The notes: generated by a model not told the origin, from the sequence alone. A stretch of 64,000 nucleotides of DNA from Bacillus sp. AFS098217 (GCF_002551815.1 NZ_NVPR01000167.1:1-64000); one strand, 5' to 3'. Positions 33,942 to 43,132 are shown, counted from the first letter of the stretch. Made by a program: numbers and translations.

Positions 33942-34019
33942 AGAATTGTAGAAAATATACTAGACTGAAAAATGGGAAGGTTTTTATTAGACGAACAAAA
34001 GTTTAGGGGGAGTTTAAAA

Positions 34020-34385
34020 ATGGCTATAAAAATAATAAGGGCAACAGGAATGATGGGCGGAGCTACAAGAGTGGCTTTAAAGGTGGATAATGAAGCTGTA
34101 ATGAAATTAGAAAATAATGAAGAGTACATGCTCCCTTCTGATGTAGAAGAAGCGAAGATAAAAGCAAATCAATTGTTTTTTGGAAGTAAAGAAAAACAAG
34201 TAAAAAGTGGCGATATAGTCGAAATTAAGATTAATGGTATAGCGATGCTATTGTGTATGGTATCGTTAATAGCGGTGTTATTTGGTTCAATGATTGATCC
34301 TAATCTTATCTGGTTTGGTGTAAGCGGCTGTTTGATAACGATGATATATTCAATAAATAATTGGTTCAAGTTAGAAGTTAAATAA
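34020..34385 (+). CDS. 121-residue membrane-anchored protein, unrecognised
   Basis: ATG 34020 follows TAGGGGGAG; an earlier in-frame ATG at 33972 has no site. Residues 1-75 are a soluble beta-rich region (MAIKIIRATGMMGGATRVAL, VDNEAVMKLENNEEYML, GDIVEIKINGIAML) and residues about 77-120 hold two hydrophobic helices ending in a basic tail. A strong terminator follows. The family is not recognised; similar soluble-plus-two-helix proteins are common small membrane proteins in Bacillus. Confidence 0.55.
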   Translation: MAIKIIRATGMMGGATRVALKVDNEAVMKLENNEEYMLPSDVEEAKIKANQLFFGSKEKQVKSGDIVEIKINGIAMLLCMVSLIAVLFGSMIDPNLIWFGVSGCLITMIYSINNWFKLEVK

Positions 34386-34390
34386 CAGGG

Positions 34391-34424
34391 AACAGCAGAG
34401 ATTTTAAAAACTCTGCTGTTTTTT
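34391..34424 (+). terminator. Rho-independent terminator
   Basis: AACAGCAGAG and CTCTGCTGTT enclose a 10-base loop, followed by TTTT. Confidence 0.85.
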
Positions 34425-34567
34425 ACATCATAATCATTTACACAGTATTTCGTATATTAGGTAACCAGTAAGTGTCAGTAAAATAGATGGAAAATGGATT
34501 GGAAATTAAGTAGAACAAGATTAAACTGTTAAAAAATAACGTTGCGAATGAAATCAGGAGGTACATC

Positions 34568-35041
34568 ATGAGTTATAAAGAACAACTTGCTATTTTATAT
34601 AAAATGCGCTTTATGGAAAATGAAGGCGATGATATTGAAGAATTTGAAGAAATATTAAATGAATTATCATTTCATGCAGGAAATGAAGTGATTCCAGAAC
34701 TTTGTAAAGTATTTGAAGACGAGGTAGCGGAACCTTCTGCAGACAGCGATGTAATGGAAACTATTTTTTATATTGCAAGCCGGAATGGATTAGAGGATGG
34801 ACTTGTACAGTTAGCGAATGGAATACCAAATATGTTACCCCAGGCAGAATTTTGGGCAGATAGAATTCATCGAACACTTTTAAATTCAGAAGAGTTAATT
34901 TTACCATATATTAAAGCTTTACAACGAGTTGATGAGTATACGAAACAAATAGTGAAAGAGATTTTGTGTAATGTAAGGAGTGAGATGCCCGAGTTATTTG
35001 CGGAAAAGGTTGATTTTATGTTAAATCATTTGGCGAAATAA
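34568..35041 (+). CDS. Imm30-type immunity protein
   Basis: 157 residues, all-helical and acidic. The sequence DIEEFEEILNELSFHAGNEV, IPELCKVFEDEV, DSDVMETIFYIASRNGLEDG, and PNMLPQAEFWADRIHRTLLN resembles Imm30, an immunity family of polymorphic toxin systems. Imm30 is a helical-repeat fold that would bind a toxin domain in the cytoplasm. ATG 34568 follows AGGAGG at 34557. The next 260 bases hold a SUKH-4 remnant. No cognate toxin is in the window. Confidence 0.65.
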   Translation: MSYKEQLAILYKMRFMENEGDDIEEFEEILNELSFHAGNEVIPELCKVFEDEVAEPSADSDVMETIFYIASRNGLEDGLVQLANGIPNMLPQAEFWADRIHRTLLNSEELILPYIKALQRVDEYTKQIVKEILCNVRSEMPELFAEKVDFMLNHLAK

Positions 35042-35042
35042 G

Positions 35043-35300
35043 GTAGTCTATTCACATCACGACAACAACTATGAAGAAATCTTCATTAATTCTTCCATTC
35101 ATCAATTTGCAGAAAGCCTTCTATTGTTTTCGAAGTTAATTGACGAAGCGATTCACTTAAATGGTGAATTTGCTTTTTTAGATAATGAAATTCCTGAATC
35201 AGTGTGTATCTGGTTTGAAAATGAATTAAAGCGTATCGATCCAAAGGCTGTAGAAAAGAATACATTTTGGTCTGAAGAACTTGAAAATCTTATTGAATAA
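35043..35300 (+). pseudogene. C-terminal fragment of a SUKH-4-like immunity protein
   Basis: One frame runs from just after the Imm30 stop to TAA 35298-35300: NNYEEIFINSSIHQFAESLL, GEFAFLDNEIPESV, CIWFENELKRIDPKAVEKNT, FWSEELENLIE. The pattern INSSxxQFxxSL..F and FEN.L..IDP.A....FW is that of the end of SUKH-4 family proteins. The front is missing and no start is present. A dead immunity gene. Confidence 0.5.
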
Positions 35301-35402
35301 AGGCGTGCATTTTATGAATAGTTAAGAAAAGAATTTGTAATAATACGAGTCAGTGAATGAGGAGTATTATGTTTAGATGTTAAAGGAAAGAGGCGGAGAT
35401 AA

Positions 35403-35909
35403 ATGAAGTATGGGGAACACACAAAATTAGTAGAAGAAGTAATCGAGTTTATACAAAAACAGAATTTATTCGATATAAGAAATACTGAGATATATTCTTT
35501 GTTAAATGATATAGAAGTTATTCATGATTTTAATATTGCGCAAGAATTAGCTTGGTCTCAAGATTTAGATATGATTCAGGTAGTCTGGGATGATATTAAA
35601 TCTGAAGAAAGTGCAAATGTATTAGAAGGGACTTATAATACAAGCATGGAAACTCAAAAAGATATGTTATATGAAGTTTTTTCTAATGTACAGAACTATT
35701 CTCAGGATTTCATTTCTATAAGTTATATAGATATTTTTGAAGAAGTAGAAAGAGACTTTGAGATGTGTGCACTAAATCGTTTAGTAAATGGAAAAACGGA
35801 TAATTTTTATGAGAGGATTTTTAATGTATATAAACTTGGTGGTTGGCCTTGTGGGTGGAAAGGTGAGTATCCAAAAGGAAAAATGATAGTTTATATACCT
35901 GAAACATAA
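35403..35909 (+). CDS. immunity-array protein, unrecognised
   Basis: 168 residues, soluble and acidic; the start is ATG 35403 after GGAAAGAGGCGG. A helical N-terminal part (HTKLVEEVIEFIQKQNLFDI, NDIEVIHDFNIAQELAWSQD) is followed by a C-terminal block with DIFEEVERDFEMCALNRLVN, FYERIFNVYKLGGWPCGWKG and EYPKGKMIVY. The last 65 residues are shared with the relic at 33744. The paired copies, size and position between Imm30/SUKH-4 and Imm6/Imm22 remnants make an immunity function likely; family not named. Confidence 0.5.
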   Translation: MKYGEHTKLVEEVIEFIQKQNLFDIRNTEIYSLLNDIEVIHDFNIAQELAWSQDLDMIQVVWDDIKSEESANVLEGTYNTSMETQKDMLYEVFSNVQNYSQDFISISYIDIFEEVERDFEMCALNRLVNGKTDNFYERIFNVYKLGGWPCGWKGEYPKGKMIVYIPET

Positions 35910-35984
35910 TGAATATGAAATAATCTATTTTGACGAACGGTGAGTAATTAGATTTAGAAGTAAAGCTTTAAAGGAGCGATCTCA

Positions 35985-36119
35985 TTGTTAAATCGTTTTA
36001 AAAATTTAAGTGCTGATAAACAAGCAGGTTTTCTACTAGGGTTAAGTGAAATAGTGATTGATGTATTGTCACACTCTTCTGGATATGAAGAAGCTAAAGA
36101 AGCGATGATTAATAGATGA
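35985..36119 (+). pseudogene. 5' fragment of an Imm6-like gene
   Basis: TTG 35985 follows AAAGGAGCG and encodes 44 residues (LLNRFKNLSADKQAGFLLGL, SEIVIDVLSHSSGYEEAKEA) before TGA 36117-36119. The pattern F..LS...Q..FLL.LSE is like the opening of Imm6 proteins. The rest of a roughly 160-residue protein is gone. Confidence 0.4.
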
Positions 36120-36172
36120 GTTATCTAGCATTGGGTGAATACTCCTAATAAACAGGTAAGAATGAATAAAGG

Positions 36173-36360
36173 ATGATTAATATCGAAAATCCAGGTGTGA
36201 TGTCTCTATGGCTAGGGAATTTCAAAAGTAAAGAAATGTTGCAAAAGTATGTAGAAATAAAATTTGATGAAAAGGGAGATAGAATCCCATCACAATTTAT
36301 GAGAGATTTTCAAATTAATTTTATAGATTACAATGAAGACCTATTGGAAATCACATTTAT
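36173..36360 (+). pseudogene. Imm22-like immunity gene, 5' part (interrupted; 3' part at 38041-38159)
   Basis: Reads MINIENPGVMSLWLGNFKSK, EMLQKYVEIKFDEKGDRIPS, QFMRDFQINFIDYNEDLLEI. It is collinear with the intact Imm22-like protein at 54157 (VVSLWLGN..S, GDSIPSPF, DIDEDFIE). A TnpB element is inserted right after TTTAT at 36356-36360. After the element, 38041 onward reads ...KSGTNNIGEDIYGQS and, with one frameshift, AAYNVMKRSKHNTCVLNFSF to a stop at 38157-38159. Confidence 0.6.
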
Positions 36361-38040
36361 CGGAAATTTGGCAAGAAAACTCCATTTTCAAAACGTGCAG
36401 GGCATAGCCCAGTTTAAGGTGGAGATGAATTGCCATCGAATGTGTAAAAATATTTTTTGATATGGCGAATGTATGTTCTTTTTGGCTGTTTTGTAGTATC
36501 ATGAAGAAAAGAAGGTGGTGAACATGATGACAAAAGAAAAAGAATATGCAACCTATCAAATTTGGATCAAGAAAGGTCATAAATTGTACGCCTACTTTAT
36601 GGAAATGTGTAAGAATGCAAAAAATCTCTACAATACAACAAACTTCTACATTCGCCAAGTGTATACGGCTTTACGTACAGAGAAAACTCTACAGCCCCTT
36701 CAACAAGAAGTTCTCCATACATTACAAGCATATATTGAAATCATAAATGAAAATCAACTTCATGCGTATCAAAAACGTGTGCAAAAGCAGAAAGAAAAGC
36801 CGGCAGAAGAACGGAAAGAAATCAAGTGTAATCTGTTTACGTTACCGACAAAAGAGAAATCATTCCTATCCTATAACTTCCTAGATTGTTTGTTTAAAAC
36901 AATGAAGCAGCAAGACTATATAAATCTACCATCACAAGTGAATCAAGCAGTTATGAAGAAGTTACATCAAAATTGGAAATCATTCTTCGCTTCCATGAAA
37001 GCATATCAGAAACATCATTCCACTTTTACGGGCAGACCTCGCATTCCCAAATATATCAAATCATCTATGAAAGAAATTGTATTCACGAATCAAGTATGTA
37101 AACTCCAAGATAAGTACATTCGTTTTCCAAAAACAAGCATAAAATTAAATATAGGTAAATTGTTTGGACGGATTGGCAATCTCAGAGAGGTACGTGTTTC
37201 TCCTGCTTATGGGAAGTTTAAGATTGAAATTGTGACAGAACAATCTGGGCCAGCACTTAAGCATGTGGACAATAATCGTTATATGAGTATTGATTTAGGG
37301 ATTCATAACATTGCAACCATCGTAACGAATACAGGGGCTACTCCTGTGTTAGTAAAGGGCAATGTCATCAAAAGTATCAATCAATACTACAACAAACAAA
37401 AGGCGCATTTGCTGAGTATTCTTCGACATGGAAAAGAACCCAAAGAAGGACCACATACATCCAAGCGTTTAGAGAGGCTTCATGAAAAACGGTTTCTCAA
37501 AATAAAAGATCTCTTTCACAAAATGAGTTACCATATTGTTCATTTCGCAGTTCAACATGAGATCTCTATAATTGTCATTGGGAAAAATACATCATGGAAA
37601 CAAAACAGTGATATGGGAAAACGACAGAATCAATCCTTCTGCCATATCCCGCATAATCTACTCATTGAAATGATTAACTACAAGGCGAAGCGACATGGCA
37701 TAATGGTACAAGTCGTAGAAGAATCGTATACAAGCAAGGCATCCTTTTTAGACGCTGATGATATTCCAACCTATGGTGAGCAAGACATTTCTGTATTCAG
37801 TGGAAAACGTATCAAACGTGGCTTGTATCGTACGAAAGAAAACAAACTACTGAACGCAGATGTGAATGGTTCCTATAATATCTTAAAAAAAGCAGTTCCA
37901 AAGGCATTTGCCGATGGAATAGAGGGGTTGTGCCATCAGGCAGCTGTGTCAACTCCACTCGTGTTAAGCATCTCTTGAAGGTGATACATGAGAAACCCCC
38001 ACTTCAAGATCCGAAGGAGATAAGTGGCGGGAGTTTTCAT
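36361..38040 (+). mobile_element. TnpB-only IS605-type element, copy B
   Basis: The 1680-bp element is nearly identical to copy A, with the same ends, the same left GGGCATAGCCC hairpin and the same right-end hairpin (37996-38030). Preceded by TTTAT and inserted in the Imm22-like gene. No tnpA in the window, so both would depend on a TnpA from elsewhere. Confidence 0.8.
36527..37978 (+). CDS. tnpB: TnpB RNA-guided nuclease-type protein, copy B
   Basis: 483 residues from ATG 36527 (AAGGTGGTG upstream; ATG 36524 is equally possible). RuvC-I (SIDLGIHNIA) and RuvC-III (NADVNGSYNI) are intact. As in copy A, the RuvC-II position reads IIVIGKN without the usual Glu, and the zinc-finger cysteines are missing. 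The reading frame is intact, and differences from copy A are mostly conservative or synonymous, so both copies were under selection until recently. It sits in the Imm22-like gene. Confidence 0.85.
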   Translation: MTKEKEYATYQIWIKKGHKLYAYFMEMCKNAKNLYNTTNFYIRQVYTALRTEKTLQPLQQEVLHTLQAYIEIINENQLHAYQKRVQKQKEKPAEERKEIKCNLFTLPTKEKSFLSYNFLDCLFKTMKQQDYINLPSQVNQAVMKKLHQNWKSFFASMKAYQKHHSTFTGRPRIPKYIKSSMKEIVFTNQVCKLQDKYIRFPKTSIKLNIGKLFGRIGNLREVRVSPAYGKFKIEIVTEQSGPALKHVDNNRYMSIDLGIHNIATIVTNTGATPVLVKGNVIKSINQYYNKQKAHLLSILRHGKEPKEGPHTSKRLERLHEKRFLKIKDLFHKMSYHIVHFAVQHEISIIVIGKNTSWKQNSDMGKRQNQSFCHIPHNLLIEMINYKAKRHGIMVQVVEESYTSKASFLDADDIPTYGEQDISVFSGKRIKRGLYRTKENKLLNADVNGSYNILKKAVPKAFADGIEGLCHQAAVSTPLVLSIS

Positions 38041-38056
38041 GAAGAGTGGGACGAAT
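37905..38056 (+). ncRNA. predicted right-end guide RNA of TnpB copy B
   Basis: By analogy with known TnpB elements the scaffold would end at the hairpin 37996-38030 and the guide would be the host sequence from 38041 (GAAGAGTGGGACGAAT). Its target would be the empty Imm22 site after TTTAT. Not testable from the sequence alone. Confidence 0.4.
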
Positions 38057-38278
38057 AATATTGGTGAAGATATTTATGGTCAAAGTATCTGCTGCTTATA
38101 ATGTGATGAAACGTTCAAAGCATAATACGTGTGTTTTAAATTTTTCATTTAATCTTTAATGAGAAATATTCGGAGAGTATGAACGCATGAAAACTTCCTC
38201 TATTCAATTTTTTGAAAATGATATATTTTCCTGAATATCATAATACATTATAGAAAAATGCCGAGAGGGGTGTATGTG

Positions 38279-39121
38279 ATGGGCTTCCCGCCTCAACAAC
38301 AAAGTAAACCTGGCATTGAATCATTAATGATACCCAGACCTATATTTGATAACCCCAACTACAAACCAGCAGGTAAGCTTATAAATAAGGTAGCGCTTAT
38401 AACTGGTGGGGATAGTGGAATTGGGAGAGCTGTCGCTGTAGCCTTCGCGAAAGAGGGGGCAGACATAGCAATCTCATACCTAAATGAACACAGCGATGCA
38501 AAAGAAACGGAGTTCTATGTCAAAAAGTATGGACGTAGTTGCATTACTATTCCAGGTGATATTGGGTATGAGCAGCATTGCCAACAAGCAGTAATGCAAA
38601 CAATTTGCCAATTTGGCCGTATTGACATTTTGGTGAATAATGCCGGTGTACTATACATAAGGAACAGTCTACTTGATGTAGATTCGAATCAACGGGCAAG
38701 TACCTTTCACACAAATGTTTTTTCGCAGTTTATTCTTACGAAAGCCGCTTTGCCATACATGAATTCAGGAAGCTCCATAATAAATACAACATCCCTTAGT
38801 GCCTATGATGGAGATCAAGATGCAATTGACTACGCAGCATCTAAAGGGGCTATTGTTTCATTTACACGTTCACTATCATTGTCACTGGCATCGCAAGGGA
38901 TTCGAGTTAATGGTGTGGCCCCAGGACCAATTTGGACCCCATTAATTCCATCTTCCTTACCTCCAGAATGGCTTGCCACATTTGGAGATCATGTTCCTAT
39001 GAAGCGAGCCGGTCAACCGTTTGAAGTGGCACCTGCTTATGTATTCTTGGCTTCCGATGATGCATCTTACATATCAGGACAAATTCTGCACGTGAATGGT
39101 GGGGAAATTTTAAATGGATAA
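38279..39121 (+). CDS. SDR-family oxidoreductase (general-stress Gsp39-like)
   Basis: 280 residues from ATG 38279, with GAGAGGGGTG seven bases before; ATG 38258 is upstream but has no site. Classical SDR motifs: the TGGDSGIG nucleotide loop, NNAG in ILVNNAGVLY, the catalytic INTTSL...Y.ASK triad (S, Y, K), and PGPIWTPL. The extended N-terminus (QQQSKPGIESLMIPRPIFDN) is characteristic of YdaD/Gsp39-type and glucose-dehydrogenase-like stress SDRs. NAD(P)-dependent oxidation of an unknown alcohol. Unrelated to the immunity genes around it. Confidence 0.85.
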   Translation: MGFPPQQQSKPGIESLMIPRPIFDNPNYKPAGKLINKVALITGGDSGIGRAVAVAFAKEGADIAISYLNEHSDAKETEFYVKKYGRSCITIPGDIGYEQHCQQAVMQTICQFGRIDILVNNAGVLYIRNSLLDVDSNQRASTFHTNVFSQFILTKAALPYMNSGSSIINTTSLSAYDGDQDAIDYAASKGAIVSFTRSLSLSLASQGIRVNGVAPGPIWTPLIPSSLPPEWLATFGDHVPMKRAGQPFEVAPAYVFLASDDASYISGQILHVNGGEILNG

Positions 39122-39489
39122 ATACTTATAAAATTGATATTAATTGTTATTATTCAAAATAATTCATAGTTTTTTAGATGTTTAATGATATATTTGTAGA
39201 TTTGAAAGAAAGTCGAGATATTTATAAAAAGATGCGAAGTGTCACCCCTTTTGGATATAGTTTGTCTAAAGGGGGCTTTTTATGGTTAAAGGGAAATGAA
39301 CATCTGATGTTGAGAAGCAGGTTAATATACTGTTGACTGAATATAAAGTTGTTCCGTTAAAGGACCATATTGCTCAGTAAGATAAAAGTATATTTATGTT
39401 AAAATAAAGGGAGATTCTGAATAAATGCACTTAAGCTGAAATATACAGATTATTTGAACATGAATATTTAAAATGTAGGGGGAAATAAA
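39122..39489. other. intergenic region with terminator and small frame relics
   Basis: The stretch holds CCCCTTT...AAAGGGGG followed by CTTTTTA (39245-39281), a plausible terminator of the SDR gene or of a small 39179-39337 frame (52 codons, no site). A frame after ATGGTTAAAGGGAAATGA at 39281 continues TSDVEKQVNILLTEYKVVPL to a stop at 39378-39380, broken by an early TGA. No whole gene is supported. Confidence 0.4.
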
Positions 39490-40248
39490 TTGGAAACAAT
39501 TGAAATGGTAGACTTAGACGAAGGGAATTTAGATGATGAGGGATGTTATTGCCTTCGTAGTAAGCCAAATTCAGCAGGTTACATAAATAAAAACAAATGG
39601 CTTATGGGAAGGTTCAATGAAGGTTTGAAGTATATAAAAATAATGGAGAATAGCAAACCGGCAGGGTTTATTGAATATACACCTATTGAATATTCTTCAA
39701 GAGTTGTCTATGGTGAAAATTATTTAGTTATTCATTGCTTATGGGTAAATATTACAGGAAAAGGGTATGCCTCAAAATTGATTAATAAATGTATTCAAGA
39801 TGCTAAGGAACAAAATAAAGATGGCGTTATTGTGATTACAAATCCAGACACTTCTTGGACACCTAGTAAGGATATTTTTATAAAAAACAATTTCATTGAA
39901 GTAGATTATGCACCTTATGGTTTTGAATTACTTGTTAATAAATTTGGAAATTCACCCAATCCTTATTTTCCAAATGATTGGGATGAGCGACTTAAACCTT
40001 TTAAAAAATTAACAATCCTTCGCACACAGCAGTGCCCATTTGTAGATATATCAACCGATAATGTTGTTAAGGGAGCAAACAAATTGGGTATAAACGCAGA
40101 AATTATTTACATAAAAAACAGGGAAGAATTGTTGCGATTTTCACCTACCCCATATGGTATCTATGGCGTCATCTACAAGAATAAATTAATTTCTTTTCAT
40201 AGACTTACGGTACACTCTGTAATGAAGCGATTAAAAGAGTTAGTTTAA
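39490..40248 (+). CDS. GNAT acetyltransferase with YoaP-like C-terminal domain
   Basis: 252 residues, TTG start at 39490 with GGGGGA upstream. The GNAT part (about 1-145): SAGYINKNKWLMGRFNEGLK, AGFIEYTPIEY, CLWVNITGKGYASKLIN as the acetyl-CoA pyrophosphate loop, and ITNPDTSWTPSKDIFIKNNF. The C-terminal 90 residues (LTILRTQQCPFVDISTDNVV, GINAEIIYIKN) are the thioredoxin-like YoaP domain. B. subtilis YoaP has the same arrangement. Substrate unknown. The downstream IS3 fragment begins 36 bases after its stop. Confidence 0.8.
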   Translation: METIEMVDLDEGNLDDEGCYCLRSKPNSAGYINKNKWLMGRFNEGLKYIKIMENSKPAGFIEYTPIEYSSRVVYGENYLVIHCLWVNITGKGYASKLINKCIQDAKEQNKDGVIVITNPDTSWTPSKDIFIKNNFIEVDYAPYGFELLVNKFGNSPNPYFPNDWDERLKPFKKLTILRTQQCPFVDISTDNVVKGANKLGINAEIIYIKNREELLRFSPTPYGIYGVIYKNKLISFHRLTVHSVMKRLKELV

Positions 40249-40283
40249 TTAACTATAATGTGTTTGGATTTGAGTCAATATTT

Positions 40284-40440
40284 TGGACACAAGAAAGTTA
40301 AGTCTATGCTACTTTTTTAGCTAGATCTTCTATTGCTTGAGGAGTTTTATAGCCAATGCTACTATGGATCCTCTTACGGTTATACCATCCCTCGATGTAT
40401 TGAAAAAGCGCTGGATTGTTATCCATCGAAAAGAAATAAA
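40284..40440 (-). mobile_element. right end of an IS3-family element
   Basis: The minus strand encodes FQYIEGWYNRKRIHSSIGYK, then TPQAIEDLAKK to TAG at 40304-40306, the end of the rve-domain (OrfB) of IS3 transposases. The outer end is an inverted repeat starting TGGACACAAG at 40284, the same first ten bases as the element at 29387. The rest of OrfB is absent. The two IS3 ends face in opposite directions and are probably from different copies. Confidence 0.7.
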
Positions 40441-40463
40441 ATCCTGAAGGAGGAACGAAGGTT

Positions 40464-41264
40464 ATGAAAATCTTTGAATCAAAATCATTGGAAATCACAT
40501 TTGATGAATCTTCTCCAGCGCTACAGCTTCTCAATCTGTATAAACGATTCGGCGAGTCTATTGCAGTTAATCATATTGACTTAATGGTACCAAGTGGTTC
40601 ATTCTACGGAGTGGTTGGACCAAACGGAGCAGGTAAGACTACTTCATTGTCAATGGCTGTAGGATTACTAAGACCGGATGGTGGGGATGCTAAAATTTTT
40701 GGGATCGATGTCTGGAGAAATCCAACACATGCTAAAATGCTGGTTGGAGTACTGCCAGACGGGCTATCTATGCCAGAAAGGCTTACTGGACGCGAACTAT
40801 TAACATATATAGGGCTATTGAGAGGGATGGATGCTAAGAAAGTCGCTCATCGTACAGAGGAACTACTTACAGTACTAGAATTGAACAATGCTGAACAAAC
40901 GCTAGTTATCAATTACTCTACTGGAATGCGTAAAAAAATCGGGCTAGCTCTTGCACTTCTTCATGCTCCAAAGTTGCTTGTTCTCGACGAGCCGTTTGAG
41001 GCCGTAGACCCCATTTCTGCAGCTACTATTAAAAAGATTTTACAGAGATTTGTTGCTTCAGGTGGTTCTGTAGTATTTTCTAGTCACGTTATGGCGTTGG
41101 TTGAACAACTGTGTGACTACGTTGCTGTTATCACCAAAGGGCGTGTGGCTGCGTCAGGAACAATGGATTATGTTTGTGGTGAACAAAGTCTTGAAGAAGC
41201 GTTCGTTCGGTTAGTAGGCAGTCGTACCGCTCAGGGAGGGGAATTGCCTTGGTTAATGTATTAG
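40464..41264 (+). CDS. ABC transporter ATP-binding protein
   Basis: 266 residues. Walker A GPNGAGKT at 52-59, a Q-loop region, signature YSTGMRKK at about 151-158, Walker B LLVLDEPFE, and a switch His in SSHV. The class is the ABC-2/drug-exporter type (CcmA-like). ATG 40464 has AAGGAGG about 13 bases before; the IS3 fragment ends just upstream, so it may now read from IS-borne sequence. The stop overlaps the start of the permease gene by 16 bases, giving a two-gene operon. Possible roles are antibiotic or bacteriocin export or immunity. Confidence 0.88.
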   Translation: MKIFESKSLEITFDESSPALQLLNLYKRFGESIAVNHIDLMVPSGSFYGVVGPNGAGKTTSLSMAVGLLRPDGGDAKIFGIDVWRNPTHAKMLVGVLPDGLSMPERLTGRELLTYIGLLRGMDAKKVAHRTEELLTVLELNNAEQTLVINYSTGMRKKIGLALALLHAPKLLVLDEPFEAVDPISAATIKKILQRFVASGGSVVFSSHVMALVEQLCDYVAVITKGRVAASGTMDYVCGEQSLEEAFVRLVGSRTAQGGELPWLMY

Positions 41265-43132
41265 TCCGAATGAAGTTAGCAATACTTAGGCATTCGATGA
41301 ATGGAGGGAGAGCCGTCCTTTTAATTATGGGTGGATTATTTGGCCTATTACTAGCGATTGGAACTGTCCTGCTTTTTGTCTTTTATCCTACTAATCCTAC
41401 CGTATCGAAGGATATTCTTTACATTGTCTTTGCAGTGTGGACTATCGGTTGGATAATGGGACCGATGCTCACTGGTGGAGATGGGCTATTACGTCCGGAA
41501 TATTTCATGTTGCTCCCACTCAACTCATATAAACTGGCTAGGGCATTACTTGTTGTAGCTTTTATAGGATTGGGACCACTGATTAGTCTAGTAGCCTTTA
41601 TGGGTCTCTTGTTGTACGCAGCACGGCTTAATCTAGGGGCAATTATAGTTGCTGTTCCGGCAATTATTTTACAATTAGTCTTTGTAGTGCTGCTATCAAA
41701 AGTAGTGATTAGTATCATGGGCGAGACGATGAAATCTCGAATCGGCATGGAGATTGGAGCGATGCTCATTGGTTTTATTATAGCGTTTTTAAACGTAGGT
41801 TGGTATGCACTTTCTGCCATCAACTGGATAACAACAAAAAATTCTACTGTACTGTACATCTTCCCATCGAGCTGGGCGATACTTGCTGTAGATCAGGCTA
41901 GTCAATCAAATTGGTTATTAGCTTCTGTTTCTTTAATTGTTCTAACAATACTTTGCGGACTTCTGTTATACATATGGGCGAAATTATTGACAAGAAGTAC
42001 AACGACAAATTTTACAAAAATAAAAGGTTGGACTACTGCAAAAAATCATAGGAATGTTCTCCGAATCCTTCCTGAAACTAAAACAGGAGCAATAATGACT
42101 AAGGAACTACAATGTTGGATAAGAGATCCACAGCGTGGTCGTTTTCTCCGGATGGGTCTATGGACAGGGCTGTTCTATGGCTTCCTAGTTACGATTGCTG
42201 GTATACCTGGCTTAATGCCGTGGGCAGGAGTAATTATGATTGTTTTCACAAGTATGTTTGCCTGTAATTTATATGGTTTTGATGGGAGTGCATTGTGGCT
42301 GACATTGGTGACTCCTGGTGCAGAACGGATCGATGTACGCGGTCGACAAGGAGCTTGGTTACTGGTTGTCGGTCCAGTTGCCATTGTAGTGACAGTTATT
42401 TTTACCACTTCTAGCGGACTTACTTGGGTTTATCCATGGGTATTCGCATTAATTCCTGCATTACTGGGTGGAGCTGCAGGTCTTATTGTATTGTTCTCGG
42501 TATTTAACTTAATCCCTATAACAGATCCTCAAAGGCGAGGGCGTGGTACTATTGTATCCGGTGACGATATGAATGCTGGGAAAATGTTTATAACAACTTG
42601 GCTTATGATGGTGATGGTACTAGCAACTGCTATACCTGCTTTGGCAGTTGTATGGATTGGGACATTGCTTCATTTAAATTTCTTACAATGGATGGGTGTA
42701 CCTACTGGCATTTGTACTGGAGTGTTTTTTGCCTGGTGGTTTGGCCGCATTGCTTATGTAAAGCTTGAATTAAGTGGCCCCGAATTACTAGCTAAAATGA
42801 AAAATGGCATGAAAACTCGGCGAAAGGATAGTGAAAAGAAAGTACAAAATAAAGCGACTGAATTACCTAAGAAAAAACTTGCTGTTGTTGTACTTCTTGT
42901 ATTTATCGGTATCTTTTCTTTGATTCATCAAAGTATAGTACCACTCGTTTTTGAAATACTTAGTATAGACGAAAAAGTGCGTCTTTTCTTTCTTCCACGT
43001 TATCTTCCACATACAGTTCGAATTCCTGTAATCATTGTATTTGCTGTATTAGGTCTAGCTTCTTTGTATAAGGCTATATTAATCAAGAAAAAACATGTAA
43101 ACGAACATCAGAAAGTAAACGATGGCATATAA
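41249..43132 (+). CDS. ABC transporter permease (ABC-2-like, large)
   Basis: 627 residues from TTG 41249 or the nearby in-frame codons, with GGGAGGGG eight bases before. About 12-14 hydrophobic segments by eye, in two clusters (about 20-250 and 320-500) with a further pair at 555-620. The middle soluble part, LRILPETKTGAIMTKELQCW, then IRDPQRGRFLRMGLW, is the loop seen in many large permeases that pair with CcmA-type ATPases. It should pair with the ATP-binding protein encoded just before. The substrate is unknown. A weak hairpin lies 43285-43310. Confidence 0.75.
   Translation: MVNVLVRMKLAILRHSMNGGRAVLLIMGGLFGLLLAIGTVLLFVFYPTNPTVSKDILYIVFAVWTIGWIMGPMLTGGDGLLRPEYFMLLPLNSYKLARALLVVAFIGLGPLISLVAFMGLLLYAARLNLGAIIVAVPAIILQLVFVVLLSKVVISIMGETMKSRIGMEIGAMLIGFIIAFLNVGWYALSAINWITTKNSTVLYIFPSSWAILAVDQASQSNWLLASVSLIVLTILCGLLLYIWAKLLTRSTTTNFTKIKGWTTAKNHRNVLRILPETKTGAIMTKELQCWIRDPQRGRFLRMGLWTGLFYGFLVTIAGIPGLMPWAGVIMIVFTSMFACNLYGFDGSALWLTLVTPGAERIDVRGRQGAWLLVVGPVAIVVTVIFTTSSGLTWVYPWVFALIPALLGGAAGLIVLFSVFNLIPITDPQRRGRGTIVSGDDMNAGKMFITTWLMMVMVLATAIPALAVVWIGTLLHLNFLQWMGVPTGICTGVFFAWWFGRIAYVKLELSGPELLAKMKNGMKTRRKDSEKKVQNKATELPKKKLAVVVLLVFIGIFSLIHQSIVPLVFEILSIDEKVRLFFLPRYLPHTVRIPVIIVFAVLGLASLYKAILIKKKHVNEHQKVNDGI

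Noticed and set aside
29387-40440. A composite transposon bounded by two IS3 ends
   Set aside because: The two ends come from differently truncated copies in opposite orientation, neither has a whole transposase, and the content between is a decaying chromosomal array.
41419-42408. Minus-strand frames inside the ABC permease gene
   Set aside because: They are low-complexity shadows of a long membrane-protein frame.
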